Source: Limosilactobacillus reuteri
GTDB lineage: Bacteria; Bacillota; Bacilli; Lactobacillales; Lactobacillaceae
Direction: 5' to 3'
NCBI RefSeq assembly: GCF_034259105.1
Contig: NZ_CP139478.1
Coordinates: 575,501 to 639,500 of the forward strand
Length of the DNA: 64,000 nt
A model generated the notes under the pieces. It worked only from the letters and a program-made list of their open reading frames with translations. It did not search any database and had not been told where the DNA came from. Both the position numbers and the translations under genes were made by a program. Below are positions 34,620 to 44,210 of the stretch, piece by piece; the stretch's first letter is position 1; every line of letters begins with the position of its first letter.

Positions 34620-36323
34620 GTGGTTTTTCAAGTATTGATTGGTATTTTAATTATTGTTGTAGCAATATTAGCTTGCGTATATTTTTATCAACGACGAGCT
34701 GTTAAACAGATCAACGACTTAATGGAAAGCGAGAAAAAGCTAGCGGATCAAGAAGTTGACCAGCAGATCAAAAATGTTGAAGAATTGCAACTAATCGGGG
34801 ATGCTAAAAAGCAATTCGAAACAATTAAAAACAAGTATGAAAAACAAGTGCGACCAGCAATTACGGCCTTTAATAAACGAGCTCCCCAATTGTTAGCAGA
34901 TTCACGGACGAGCAAGTTACTGACAATCAACATTCAGATTCGTGACCTGCAAGCAGATTTAGCAAAGTTAACGACAACTCTTCAGCAGATCCAAAAAGAC
35001 TTGCAGCATCTTCGGCAACAACAACATACCCATAAGCAAGCGGTCGAGCAGATTAAAAATAAATATCGTCAATTCCACCGGCAACTAAATGAGAAGAGCT
35101 TCGAATATGGAGACAGTGAAAAGCAGTTAAATAGCAGGTTAAATGAATTGGAAGATCAATTCGCGCAATTTACTGATTTAACTAATAAGGGCGATATTGA
35201 GGCGGCTCAAGAAATTTTAAGCAATTTGCAATCTGAAAACGACAAATTTGAACAAGACCTTAAGAAGATTCCTCAGCTCTATAAGCCAATTGCAACTGAG
35301 TTTCCAGAACAATTATCCGAGCTAAAAAGTGGTTATGAGACACTTGTAAAGCAAAATTTCCACTTTACGGAGAAAAATATTGATAAGCAAATTGAGCAAC
35401 TCCAAGCTAAACTGGATCAGACGATTGACCAACTTAACAATTTACAATTAGATGTTGTGGAACAATCTAATAAAGATCTTAGTGACCAGATTGATTACTT
35501 ATACGGGGTAATGCAAAAAGAAATTGATGCTAAGAATGAAGCTGTTCATTTGATTGAAGTGATGAAGGACTTCACAAAACACGCTCAACGGCAAAATGAC
35601 GAACTTGGTGTAGAATTAGACCGGTTAAGTTTGAATTACACACTTACTAATCATGAACAAGAAACTGTTCGTGAACTTGGTGAACAAATTAAAGCGATTA
35701 TTAAGCAGTATCGTGATGACACAGAAGCAGTTGCCAATAAAACGGCTGTTTATAGTCAGGTGCTTGATCGACAAAAGTCTAACCAAAAGAACTTGACTGA
35801 AATTGAAAAAAGCCAAGAAAAACTTAACGATGAAGTTGCTAAATTACAGACCGATGAGCAACGCGCCCGTCAAATGCTTCAAAAATATTCCACCCAAATT
35901 CGTACAATTCATCGGCAAGTAGAACAGTTGAACCTTCCTGGCTTACCTAAAGATTACTTAGATTACTTCTTTGGTGTCAGCGATGAGATTAAAAAGTTAG
36001 CTGATGAATTGAATGAGTATAAGATCAATATGGATGAAATTACGAAGCAACTAATTATCGTTGAATCAGACCTAGACACATTAAATGACAAGACTGATAT
36101 TCTTCGGGATAGTGCGGAATTAACTGAACGATTCCAACAATATGCGAACCGGTTTAGTGATAACGAAAAGATTGCAGCAGCCGCTAAAAAATCCCAAGAA
36201 CTTTTTAAGCAATTTAACTACACAGCAAGTTTAGAGGCAATTGCGACAGTTTTAGAGGAGATTGAACCTGGTAGCTACAAACGAATTGAAGATACTTATT
36301 ATCGTGAAATTGGTAAAAATTAA
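34620..36323 (+). CDS. ezrA: Septation ring formation regulator EzrA
   Basis: Membrane-anchored negative regulator of FtsZ ring assembly that also links division to wall synthesis. About 567 residues: one N-terminal transmembrane helix (residues about 3-22, VLIGILIIVVAILACVYFY), then a long coiled-coil cytoplasmic region of spectrin-like repeats rich in Gln, Lys and Glu, ending in the EEIEPGSYKRIED tail. The GTG at 34620 is chosen because AGGTGG precedes it; a GTG nine bases earlier would overlap that site. Monocistronic, divergent from rpsD; the ezrA-iscS-thiI order is common in lactobacilli. Confidence 0.93.
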   Translation: MVFQVLIGILIIVVAILACVYFYQRRAVKQINDLMESEKKLADQEVDQQIKNVEELQLIGDAKKQFETIKNKYEKQVRPAITAFNKRAPQLLADSRTSKLLTINIQIRDLQADLAKLTTTLQQIQKDLQHLRQQQHTHKQAVEQIKNKYRQFHRQLNEKSFEYGDSEKQLNSRLNELEDQFAQFTDLTNKGDIEAAQEILSNLQSENDKFEQDLKKIPQLYKPIATEFPEQLSELKSGYETLVKQNFHFTEKNIDKQIEQLQAKLDQTIDQLNNLQLDVVEQSNKDLSDQIDYLYGVMQKEIDAKNEAVHLIEVMKDFTKHAQRQNDELGVELDRLSLNYTLTNHEQETVRELGEQIKAIIKQYRDDTEAVANKTAVYSQVLDRQKSNQKNLTEIEKSQEKLNDEVAKLQTDEQRARQMLQKYSTQIRTIHRQVEQLNLPGLPKDYLDYFFGVSDEIKKLADELNEYKINMDEITKQLIIVESDLDTLNDKTDILRDSAELTERFQQYANRFSDNEKIAAAAKKSQELFKQFNYTASLEAIATVLEEIEPGSYKRIEDTYYREIGKN

Positions 36324-36330
36324 AAGACTT

Positions 36331-36369
36331 GAGAGGAAATTAGGCAAAGGATCCTGATTTCCTCTTTTC
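36331..36369 (+). terminator. Terminator after ezrA
   Basis: GAGAGGAAAT pairs with ATTTCCTCTTTTC. Good stem with T-run. Confidence 0.75.
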
Positions 36370-36412
36370 ATTATTAATGATAGTGATAATTAATGCCTAA
36401 TAGCTAATTTTC

Positions 36413-36540
36413 TGTTATAATATAAAACCGTTTTAAGAAGAGTCGAAATCTTCAGCAGTAGCCTATCCTATACTGTTGAAATCATAATCAGAGTAGGTTA
36501 CCCATTTGTAACAACCCTGTGTATTATTTTTAGGAAGGAA
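36413..36540 (+). promoter_or_regulatory. Promoter and leader of iscS-thiI
   Basis: Extended -10 TGTTATAAT at 36413-36421. The leader of about 115 nt has an 8-bp pairing GTAGCCTA (36458-36465) with TAGGTTAC (36494-36501, one G-U), plus an inner CAGTA/TACTG stem. No known riboswitch class recognised. It may be a regulatory leader or only an untranslated region. Confidence 0.45.
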
Positions 36541-36546
36541 ATTAGT

Positions 36547-37695
36547 ATGATCTATTTTGATAATAGTGCGACGACAAAGATACTACCGGATGTTTTGTCG
36601 ACATACGAAACTGTGAGTCAAAAGATTTGGGGGAATCCAAGCAGCTTACATAATTTTGGTGAAAATGCTTGGAACCTTCAAGAGCAGGCACGCCAGCAGA
36701 TCGCAAAGCTATTCGGGGTTAAGCCTAGTGAGATTATTTTTACTAGTGGTGGTTCTGAAGGAGATAACTGGGTAATCAAAGGAACTGCAATGGCTAAGCA
36801 CCGTTTTGGCAAGCACATTATTACGACCAGTGTTGAACATGCGGCTGTAAAAAATGCATTGGAGCAACTAAAAGACTTCGGATTTGAGGTTACTTATCTC
36901 CCGGTTGATAAAGAAGGACGGATCAATCCTGCTGATGTTAAAGCCGCTATTCGCCGAGATACTATTTTAGTGTCTATCATGGCCGTTAATAATGAAATTG
37001 GAACGATTCAGCCAATTAAAGAAGTGGGAGAAATCCTTAAAGATTATCCAAATATTCACTTTATGGTGGATGCTGTTCAGGCTATTGGTAAAGGATTAGA
37101 TAACCAAGTATTTAGTGATCGCGTTGATTTTGCCACTTTTTCTGGTCATAAATTTCATGCTCCACGAGGAACTGGTTTTGTTTACGTTAAGAGCGGTCGT
37201 AAGTTAGAACCCTTGATTGCTGGTGGTGGCCAAGAGCGGACACTACGAAATGGGACAGAAAATACACCAGGTAATGTTGCGATGGCAAAAGCAATTCGGT
37301 CAGTAAAAGAAAATGAGGCAGAATCAGTAAAACGTGAACAAGCAGTCAAAGAACGAATTTACAACCATTTAAGTAAATTTGATCATGTAAAATTGATTTC
37401 TGGCCGCGATCAAGGTTTCGCTTCCCATGTACTATGCTTTGCGATTGTAGGAGTTCGGGGTGAAACGATTGTTCATGCCTTCGAAGACAAGGATATCTAT
37501 ATCTCAACTACTAGTGCTTGCTCGTCTAAAAAGCATTCCGAAGCCGGAACATTAGCTGCCATGAAAGTTCCAGAAAATGTTGCGACAAGTGCAGTTCGGA
37601 TTAGCCTTGGGGATCAAAATACCCTTGAAGAAGCTGATCAGTTTAATAAAGCATTTGATGAATTATACGCTGGCTTTAAGAAAATTATTGAATAA
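36547..37695 (+). CDS. iscS: Cysteine desulfurase (NifS/IscS family)
   Basis: PLP enzyme that takes sulfur from cysteine as an enzyme persulfide. 382 residues. PLP-binding Lys202 in FSGHKFHAPRG; persulfide Cys325 in TTSACSSKKH; His in SVEHAAVKN near 98. It lies 21 bp upstream of thiI, so sulfur is probably passed to ThiI for 4-thiouridine in tRNA, like NifZ-ThiI in Bacillus. No iscU or suf genes are near. Start ATG follows AGGAAGG. Confidence 0.94.
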   Translation: MIYFDNSATTKILPDVLSTYETVSQKIWGNPSSLHNFGENAWNLQEQARQQIAKLFGVKPSEIIFTSGGSEGDNWVIKGTAMAKHRFGKHIITTSVEHAAVKNALEQLKDFGFEVTYLPVDKEGRINPADVKAAIRRDTILVSIMAVNNEIGTIQPIKEVGEILKDYPNIHFMVDAVQAIGKGLDNQVFSDRVDFATFSGHKFHAPRGTGFVYVKSGRKLEPLIAGGGQERTLRNGTENTPGNVAMAKAIRSVKENEAESVKREQAVKERIYNHLSKFDHVKLISGRDQGFASHVLCFAIVGVRGETIVHAFEDKDIYISTTSACSSKKHSEAGTLAAMKVPENVATSAVRISLGDQNTLEEADQFNKAFDELYAGFKKIIE

Positions 37696-37716
37696 AATCT
37701 GAAAGGAGGACATAAC

Positions 37717-38937
37717 GTGCAATATACAGAAATCATGGTTCGTTATGGTGAGCTTTCGACAAAGGGACATAATAAAAAGTCCTTTATTGATCGTTTAGGG
37801 GTAAACGTACGAAAGGCCCTTCATAGCTTTGACCAGGTAAAGGTGCATGCCCAACGTGATCGGTTGCATGTTGAATTAAATGGGGCTGACTATGATCAAG
37901 TAATGAATCGCTTGAAGTTAGTGTTTGGGATTCAAAACTTCTCTCCATCAATTAAAGTTGATAAGACATTTGAAGCGACTGCAGAGGCAGCAGCGCAAAT
38001 GATCGCTGAACAAGTTGATAAACCAATTACCTTTAAAGTGGAAACTCGTCGGTCAGATCACCAATTTGCAATTGATACCTTTGAAATGAACAACAAGCTA
38101 GGAGGATACCTCTTAGATAAGTTTCCTGATAAATTAAAAGTTGATGTTCACCATCCAGACCTGACTTTACGGGTTGAGATCCGTCTTAATGGGATTTTCC
38201 TTTCAAGTGAAACGATTAAGGGTGCCGGTGGTTTGCCAGTTGGTACTGCTGGTAAAGGAATGATGATGATGTCTGGGGGAATTGATTCACCAGTAGCTGC
38301 TTACCTTGGGATGAAGCGTGGTGTTTCAATGGAAATGGTTCACTTCTTTAGTCCGCCATATACTAGTCCCCAAGCTTTAGCAAAGGCCAAGCAACTAACT
38401 GAACGGCTTGCAAAATATAGTGGAAGTATTAAGTTTATTCAGGTGCCATTTGCTGAAATTCAAGAAACAGTCAAGGAAAAAGTTCCTGAAGGTTACTTAA
38501 TGACAATTCAACGGCGGATGATGCTTCGGTTGGCAGCTGCCTTAATGATTAAGCGTCATGGCCTGGCTATCTTTAATGGTGAATCATTAGGTCAAGTTGC
38601 TTCTCAGACAATGGAAAGTATGCTAGCGATTAATGATGTAACTTCTTATCCGGTATTGCGACCAGTATTGTCATTTGATAAGACTGAAATCATTAAAATT
38701 GCCCAAGATATTGATACTTATGACCTTTCGATTCTTCCATATGAAGATTGTTGTACTGTCTTTACGCCGCCATCGCCGAAAACCCGGCCAAACGTTGAGC
38801 GGGCTCGTGAATACGAAAAACGACTTGATATTGAAGGACTAATGCAACGAGCTCTTGATGGGATTGAAATTACGGAAATTCATCCTGGTGAAGATTATTT
38901 AAATCAAAATGAAGATGTTTTTGCTGAATTACTTTAA
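37717..38937 (+). CDS. thiI: tRNA 4-thiouridine synthase ThiI
   Basis: Adenylates U8 of tRNA and transfers sulfur to make s4U. 406 residues: NFLD-like N-terminus and THUMP domain (about 1-165), then the PP-loop [14 protein letters not shown] with Ser186 starting the motif, and [12 protein letters not shown] near 288. The C-terminal rhodanese domain of E. coli ThiI is absent, as usual in Gram-positives, so the persulfide donor is probably the adjacent IscS. Start GTG follows AAAGGAGG. Confidence 0.95.
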   Translation: MQYTEIMVRYGELSTKGHNKKSFIDRLGVNVRKALHSFDQVKVHAQRDRLHVELNGADYDQVMNRLKLVFGIQNFSPSIKVDKTFEATAEAAAQMIAEQVDKPITFKVETRRSDHQFAIDTFEMNNKLGGYLLDKFPDKLKVDVHHPDLTLRVEIRLNGIFLSSETIKGAGGLPVGTAGKGMMMMSGGIDSPVAAYLGMKRGVSMEMVHFFSPPYTSPQALAKAKQLTERLAKYSGSIKFIQVPFAEIQETVKEKVPEGYLMTIQRRMMLRLAAALMIKRHGLAIFNGESLGQVASQTMESMLAINDVTSYPVLRPVLSFDKTEIIKIAQDIDTYDLSILPYEDCCTVFTPPSPKTRPNVERAREYEKRLDIEGLMQRALDGIEITEIHPGEDYLNQNEDVFAELL

Positions 38938-38944
38938 TTAGGCC

Positions 38945-38973
38945 TTGACGAGGTTTGATAATTTAGCTATGAT
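38945..38973 (+). promoter_or_regulatory. valS promoter
   Basis: TTGACG (38945-38950), 17-bp spacer, TATGAT (38968-38973), just upstream of the valine T-box. Confidence 0.7.
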
Positions 38974-38984
38974 ACACTTTAATA

Positions 38985-39212
38985 AGCATTGACCGAAAGA
39001 GTAGTAAAGCGGCACCTAAAAAGCGAGATCCTGATAGTGAGAGAGGATTAGTTAAACTTTATGAAGGTAGTTCGGGAGCTGATATACTGAAATTAATAGT
39101 AGGTATGTCCGGTTCATTTACCGTTATGAAATGATAAAGTGGAGTATTTTATACTCAAATTAGGTGGTACCGCGATGATTCGTCCTATCGATTGTGATAG
39201 GGCGTTTTTTTA
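38985..39212 (+). promoter_or_regulatory. T-box leader of valS (valine, specifier GTA)
   Basis: The T-box sequence AGGTGGTACCGCG at 39162-39174 is followed by a terminator (GTCCTATC/GATAGGGC, T7) at 39181-39211. Stem I basal helix CCGAA (38993-38997) pairs with TTCGG (39071-39075). Directly before the latter the specifier loop reads GAA-G-GTA-G, with GTA (Val) at 39067-39069. The UGGU bulge base U would pair with A73 of tRNA-Val. Uncharged tRNA-Val would stabilise the antiterminator and raise valS expression. Confidence 0.93.
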
Positions 39213-39263
39213 GTTAATGCACAAAATAAAAATGAAGATTGTTTTCTGAAAGGAGTTTCTGCC

Positions 39264-41918
39264 ATGACAGAAAAAGATATGTCAACCAAGTACGATCCAG
39301 CGGTGGTTGAAGAAGGCCGATATCAATGGTGGATTGACCAAGGATTCTTTAAACCAAGTGGTGACAAAAAGGCTCACCCATATTCAATTGTTATCCCACC
39401 ACCAAATGTTACTGGGAAGTTGCACTTAGGCCACGCTTGGGATACAACTTTACAAGATATGATTATTCGACAAAAGCGGATGCGGGGTTATGATGTATTA
39501 TGGGTTCCTGGAATGGACCACGCTGGTATCGCTACCCAAGCGAAAGTTGAAGCCCGTCTTCGTAAACAAGGAATTTCTCGTTATGACCTTGGTCGTGACA
39601 AGTTTGTTCAACAGGTTTGGGACTGGAAAGATGAATATGCTGATATTATTCACCAGCAGTGGGCTAAGATGGGGATTTCGGTGGATTATGACCGCGAACG
39701 TTTTACCCTTGATGAAGGATTAAATAAGGCTGTTCGGAAAGTCTTTGTTGATCTCTACAATAAGGGCTTAATTTATCGTGGAACTTACATCATCAACTGG
39801 GATCCACAAGCACGGACGGCCCTATCAGATATTGAAGTTATTCATAAGGATGATAAGGGTGCATTCTACCATGTCAAGTATCCATTTACTGATGGAACTA
39901 CTTTTAACGGTAAAGATTATATTGAAATTGCTACTACTCGGCCAGAAACAATGTTCGGGGATGAAGCAGTTGCCGTTAACCCTAATGATGAACGTTACAA
40001 GGAATTAGTTGGTAAGAAGGTCATGGTACCACTTGTCAACCGGGAAATTGAGATTATTGCTGATGACTATGTAACGCCTGAGTTTGGTACCGGGATGGTT
40101 AAGATTACCCCCGCCCATGATCCAAACGACTTCAAGGTAGGTAAGCGTCACAATCTTCCTGAACTGAATACAATGAACGAAGATGCTTCCATGAACGAAA
40201 ATGCTGGTAAATACGAAGGTATGGACCGCTTTGAAGCTCGGGAAGCGATCGTTAAGGACCTTCAAGACCAAGGTTACATGTTGAAGATTGACCCAATTGT
40301 TCACTCTGTTGGTCACTCAGAACGGACAGGGGTACAAGTTGAAGCTCGTCTTTCAACACAATGGTTTGTTAAGATGAAGCCATTAGCCGAAGCAGCTCTT
40401 AAGAACCAAGATACTGATGACCGGGTTAATTTCGTTCCAGAACGATTTGAACACACCTTTACGCAATGGATGGAAAATATTCATGATTGGGTTATTTCTC
40501 GTCAATTATGGTGGGGTCACCGGATTCCAGCTTGGTATAACAAACAGACTGGTGAAGTTTATGTTGGTATGGAAGCTCCTAAAGATGCCGAAAATTGGGA
40601 ACAAGATAAGGACGTCCTTGATACATGGTTCTCCAGTGCACTTTGGCCATTTTCAACGATGGGCTGGCCTAATACTGACTCAGCAGACTTTAAGCGCTAC
40701 TTCCCAACCAATACTTTAGTTACTGGTTATGACATCATCTTCTTCTGGGTTTCCCGGATGATTTTCCAATCACTTGAATTTACGGGTCGGGCACCATTTA
40801 AGAATGTTCTTCTTCATGGTTTGATTCGTGATGAACAAGGGCGAAAGATGAGTAAATCCTTGGGGAATGGTATTGACCCAATGGACGTTATCAAGAAGTA
40901 CGGAGTAGATGCCCTACGGTGGTTCTTAATTACTGGTTCAACTCCTGGTCAAGATATTCGTTTTAGCTACACTAAGATGGATGCAGCTTGGAACTTTATT
41001 AATAAGATTTGGAACGCGAGTCGTTACGTTATCATGAACCTTGGTGAGATGCCTGCTCCTGTCCTTCCTGATAAGAGTAAGTGGGATTTAGCTGATCGGT
41101 GGATTTTGAGTCGGTTAAATGCAACTGTAAAGCAAGTTAACGAACAATTTGACAAGTTTGAATTTGGTGAAGCCGGTCGGGCGCTTTACAACTTCATCTG
41201 GAATGATTTCTGTGACTGGTATATCGAAATGACTAAGGAGAAGCTCAATAATGGGACTGACGAAGAAAAGAATGATACTAAGAATATTCTTGGTTACGTT
41301 CTTGATCAGACCTTGAAGATGTTGCATCCAATCATGCCATTCGTTACCGAAAAATTATGGCAATCAATGCCGCATGATGGTGAATCAATTATGGTTGCAG
41401 ATTACCCAGTTGCTAATGCTGAACTTAATGATCCAGCTGCAACTGAACAAATGAATAGTTTGATTGAATTGATTAAGGCTGTTCGTAACATTCGAAATGA
41501 AGCTAATGCACCAATGTCTAAACCAGTTGATATTTTGGTAAAGGTTGATAACGATCACTTGGCTCAGATGTTGAATGATAATCGTGACTATATTGAACGT
41601 TTCTGTCATCCAGAAAACTTAACTATTGGTAAAGATGTTGAAGCTCCTAAGCTTGCAATGAGCGGGATTTTAACAGGAGCAGAAGTTTACATCCCAATGG
41701 CTGAATTAGTTGATCTTGATGAAGAACGCGATCGGATGGAAAAAGAAATTGCTAAACTTGAAAAAGAGGTAGAACGTTCACAAAAGAAGCTTGGCAATGA
41801 AAAGTTTGTTAATAACGCGCCAGAAAAGGTTGTTGAAGCTGAACGGCAAAAGGCAACGGAATGGCAACAAAAATTAGCAGCTGCCAAGGAACGTCTTCAA
41901 TCACTTCAACAAGCATAG
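39264..41918 (+). CDS. valS: Valyl-tRNA synthetase
   Basis: Class Ia synthetase that charges tRNA-Val, with editing domain. 884 residues. HIGH motif as HLGH (54-57), KMSKS near 528, CP1 editing region [16 protein letters not shown] near 220, and a C-terminal coiled-coil arm ([21 protein letters not shown]). Start ATG follows AAAGGAG; its valine T-box lies directly upstream. In many lactobacilli folC follows valS; here an intron and the cyd-ndh cluster lie between them. Confidence 0.97.
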   Translation: MTEKDMSTKYDPAVVEEGRYQWWIDQGFFKPSGDKKAHPYSIVIPPPNVTGKLHLGHAWDTTLQDMIIRQKRMRGYDVLWVPGMDHAGIATQAKVEARLRKQGISRYDLGRDKFVQQVWDWKDEYADIIHQQWAKMGISVDYDRERFTLDEGLNKAVRKVFVDLYNKGLIYRGTYIINWDPQARTALSDIEVIHKDDKGAFYHVKYPFTDGTTFNGKDYIEIATTRPETMFGDEAVAVNPNDERYKELVGKKVMVPLVNREIEIIADDYVTPEFGTGMVKITPAHDPNDFKVGKRHNLPELNTMNEDASMNENAGKYEGMDRFEAREAIVKDLQDQGYMLKIDPIVHSVGHSERTGVQVEARLSTQWFVKMKPLAEAALKNQDTDDRVNFVPERFEHTFTQWMENIHDWVISRQLWWGHRIPAWYNKQTGEVYVGMEAPKDAENWEQDKDVLDTWFSSALWPFSTMGWPNTDSADFKRYFPTNTLVTGYDIIFFWVSRMIFQSLEFTGRAPFKNVLLHGLIRDEQGRKMSKSLGNGIDPMDVIKKYGVDALRWFLITGSTPGQDIRFSYTKMDAAWNFINKIWNASRYVIMNLGEMPAPVLPDKSKWDLADRWILSRLNATVKQVNEQFDKFEFGEAGRALYNFIWNDFCDWYIEMTKEKLNNGTDEEKNDTKNILGYVLDQTLKMLHPIMPFVTEKLWQSMPHDGESIMVADYPVANAELNDPAATEQMNSLIELIKAVRNIRNEANAPMSKPVDILVKVDNDHLAQMLNDNRDYIERFCHPENLTIGKDVEAPKLAMSGILTGAEVYIPMAELVDLDEERDRMEKEIAKLEKEVERSQKKLGNEKFVNNAPEKVVEAERQKATEWQQKLAAAKERLQSLQQA

Positions 41919-42048
41919 TGTCAATTTATAGTAGGATAATTAGTATTTTTAACGATAAATGAAAATTATATCATTTTATTAAATAGGTTAGACTACTGTG
42001 GGAATGCTATTAGCTATAACATTTATAAATGTAGTTTAAAAATAGATT

Positions 42049-42083
42049 AAAAAAGGAATCGGCAATTGTTGATTCCTTTTTTC
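42049..42083 (+). terminator. Terminator of valS, group II intron target
   Basis: AAAAAGGAATC pairs with GATTCCTTTTTT around a 10-base loop. The group II intron starts 7 bases after the T-run. Confidence 0.88.
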
Positions 42084-42089
42084 TTAGTA

Positions 42090-43999
42090 GTGCGCCCGGC
42101 ATGGGTATTAGCTAGGTGGTGAAAGTCCGCTATGGGCCGTAGTAGTCGGAACCATGAGCTGAGGACAAGGGTGTCCACCGTGAGGTGGAATCTGAAGGAA
42201 GTCTAAGGCAAAGTACTGCATCGATGAACAAGAAGTAGCTATAAGGCTGGAATTAACTGGATAAGGCTGCTAGACAAGTTGAAGTCCAATACTACTCGAA
42301 GTTGGTCTCAGTAAAGCTAACGATGACATGGTACGAAAGCTAATATTCTTACCCGGGGAGATCTGGCCTACACGTTTCCGACAAGAGGAATAAGTTTAAT
42401 TTCCACAGAAACAAGCGGTGCAGTGATGCAGTGTTGAGTAAGCCAGAAGTCAGCCGAGGTCATAGTAGTTTGAATAATCAGATGAAGGACTGAACGACAA
42501 TAACTTGTAACTTATATCGGAGGTGTAATCAGGTGCGACAATCGCAGAAAACAGAACAACAAGCTGACCGCTTGTCGAGGATAGGTTTGGAAAACCGAAA
42601 GTACACAAGGGCGCGTAGTACCGGTTATGGTGAAGGTAAAGGTATGAGTGTCACTATCCAAGACCTGGTCTTGGATCGCAATAACCTTAATCAGGCTTAT
42701 TTGCGAGTTAAGAGAAATAAAGGAGCAGCAGGCGTTGACGATATGACAGTCAATGACCTTCTGCCATATCTCAGAGAAAATAAGACGGAACTGATCGCTA
42801 GTTTGCGTGAGGGCAAGTATAAACCAGCTCCAGTCAAACGGGTAGAAATTCCGAAGCCTAATGGTGGAGTAAGAAGACTTGGAATACCAACGGTGGTGGA
42901 CCGAATGGTTCAACAAGCTGTAGCCCAAATTCTTACGCCTATCTTTGAGCGTATTTTCTCTGATAATAGCTTTGGCTTCCGTCCCCACCGTGGGGCCCAT
43001 GACGCTATTTCAAAAGTAGTAGATCTTTATAATCAAGGTTATCGAAGAGTTGTCGACTTAGACCTAAAAGCCTATTTTGATAACGTTAATCATGACTTGA
43101 TGATTAAGTATCTCCAACAATATATTGATGACCCATGGACACTAAGACTCATTCGTAAGTTTCTAACTAGCGGAGTCTTAGACCATGGGCTTTTCGCTAA
43201 GAGTGAAAAAGGAACCCCACAAGGAGGGCCATTGTCACCACTACTGGCGAACATCTATCTAAATGAGTTGGACGAAGAGTTGACTAGACGTGGTCACCAC
43301 TTTGTGCGCTATGCGGATGATTGTAACATCTATGTTAAAAGTCAACGAGCCGGAGAACGAGTAATGCGAAGCATTACCCAGTTTCTAGAAAAGCGCTTGA
43401 AAGTTAAAGTGAACCCAGATAAAACCAAAGTCGGTAGCCCGCTACGGTTGAAGTTTCTTGGCTTTTCGTTGGGTGTAGACCACAATGGGGCCTACGCCCG
43501 TCCAGCTAAGCAATCGCAACAACGAGTAAAGAAAGCACTGAAGTTATTAACTAAACGTAATCGTGGAATATCTCTGACAAGAATGTTTGAAGAAATTCAT
43601 CGAAAAATGCGTGGGTGGCTTCAGTACTACTCAATTGGGAAACTAACTAACTTTATTCAACGCCTTGACAAGTGGTTGAGGGTCCGAATAAGGCAGTATA
43701 TTTGGAAGCAATGGAAAAAGTTTAAAACTAAGGTAACTAACTTACAGAAGTTGGGGCTGCCCCAGCATGATGCATATGTCTTCGCTAGTACCCGAAAGGG
43801 CTACTGGCGAACTGCACATAGTAAGACCTTGAGCTATTCTCTAACTAATAGAAAACTGGAACAACTCGGACTTATGAATATGTCCAAGACGCTCCAGTCA
43901 ATTCAATGTGATTAAGTTGTCGAACCGCCGTATACGGAACCGTACGTACGGTGGTGTGAGAGGTCGATAATTGAACTAATCAATTATCTCCTACTCGAT
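42090..43999 (+). mobile_element. Group II intron, probably IIC-like, with reverse transcriptase
   Basis: The 5' end GTGCGCCCGGCATGGGT at 42090 is typical of bacterial group II introns. About 440 nt of ribozyme domains I-III precede the ORF. After the ORF comes a domain V/VI-like end (CCGTATACGG...CCGTACGTACGG) closing in CTACTCGAT near 43999. Insertion just behind a terminator hairpin is the hallmark of IIC introns, but class is inferred only from that and the absent endonuclease domain. It interrupts no gene. Boundaries are by motif, within a few bases. Confidence 0.85.
42533..43915 (+). CDS. ltrA: Group II intron reverse transcriptase/maturase
   Basis: 460-residue multifunctional protein: RT domains 0-7 with FRPHRGAHDAI, the PQGGPLSPLLANIYL motif and an intact active site YADD (260-263), then the maturase X domain (MFEEIHRKMRGWLQYYSIG near 340-365). 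No C-terminal HNH endonuclease is present, so it probably targets single-stranded or hairpin DNA. Start GTG 42533 with GGAGGTG upstream. Intact, so the intron may be mobile and self-splicing with help from this maturase. Confidence 0.93.
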   Translation: MRQSQKTEQQADRLSRIGLENRKYTRARSTGYGEGKGMSVTIQDLVLDRNNLNQAYLRVKRNKGAAGVDDMTVNDLLPYLRENKTELIASLREGKYKPAPVKRVEIPKPNGGVRRLGIPTVVDRMVQQAVAQILTPIFERIFSDNSFGFRPHRGAHDAISKVVDLYNQGYRRVVDLDLKAYFDNVNHDLMIKYLQQYIDDPWTLRLIRKFLTSGVLDHGLFAKSEKGTPQGGPLSPLLANIYLNELDEELTRRGHHFVRYADDCNIYVKSQRAGERVMRSITQFLEKRLKVKVNPDKTKVGSPLRLKFLGFSLGVDHNGAYARPAKQSQQRVKKALKLLTKRNRGISLTRMFEEIHRKMRGWLQYYSIGKLTNFIQRLDKWLRVRIRQYIWKQWKKFKTKVTNLQKLGLPQHDAYVFASTRKGYWRTAHSKTLSYSLTNRKLEQLGLMNMSKTLQSIQCD

Positions 44000-44110
44000 T
44001 GAAAAAGTAATCATCCATCACTTAAAAATATTTATCTATTGATAAGGGTTAAATAACTGATAATTAAGCGGTTTATTTAAAAATTATTTCACCTATTTGC
44101 CATTTATTTA

Positions 44111-44168
44111 TTGTAATTATTTATCACAAGTATTATGATTAATTGTGGAGAAACAGGAAACGGTTTCA
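44111..44168 (+). promoter_or_regulatory. Rex-like and cre-like sites upstream of cydA
   Basis: TTGTAA (44111-44116), 7 bases, TCACAA (44124-44129) resembles the Rex operator TTGTGA-N6-TCACAA with one mismatch and one extra spacer base. AGGAAACGGTTTCA (44155-44168) matches the CcpA cre consensus except its first base. In Bacillus cydABCD is repressed by both Rex and CcpA, so the same logic is likely. Otherwise 44000-44110 is AT-rich without features. Confidence 0.6.
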
Positions 44169-44210
44169 ACTATTCTTTTTATCGATATACTTCGGAGGGA
44201 GGTATTTATA

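Noticed and set aside
34386..34631. Minus-strand 81-residue frame upstream of rpsD
   Set aside because: It covers the rpsD and ezrA promoters and has no ribosome site; composition is AT-driven.
42512..43000. Minus-strand 162-residue frame in the group II intron
   Set aside because: Antisense to the reverse transcriptase ORF and without recognisable domain.
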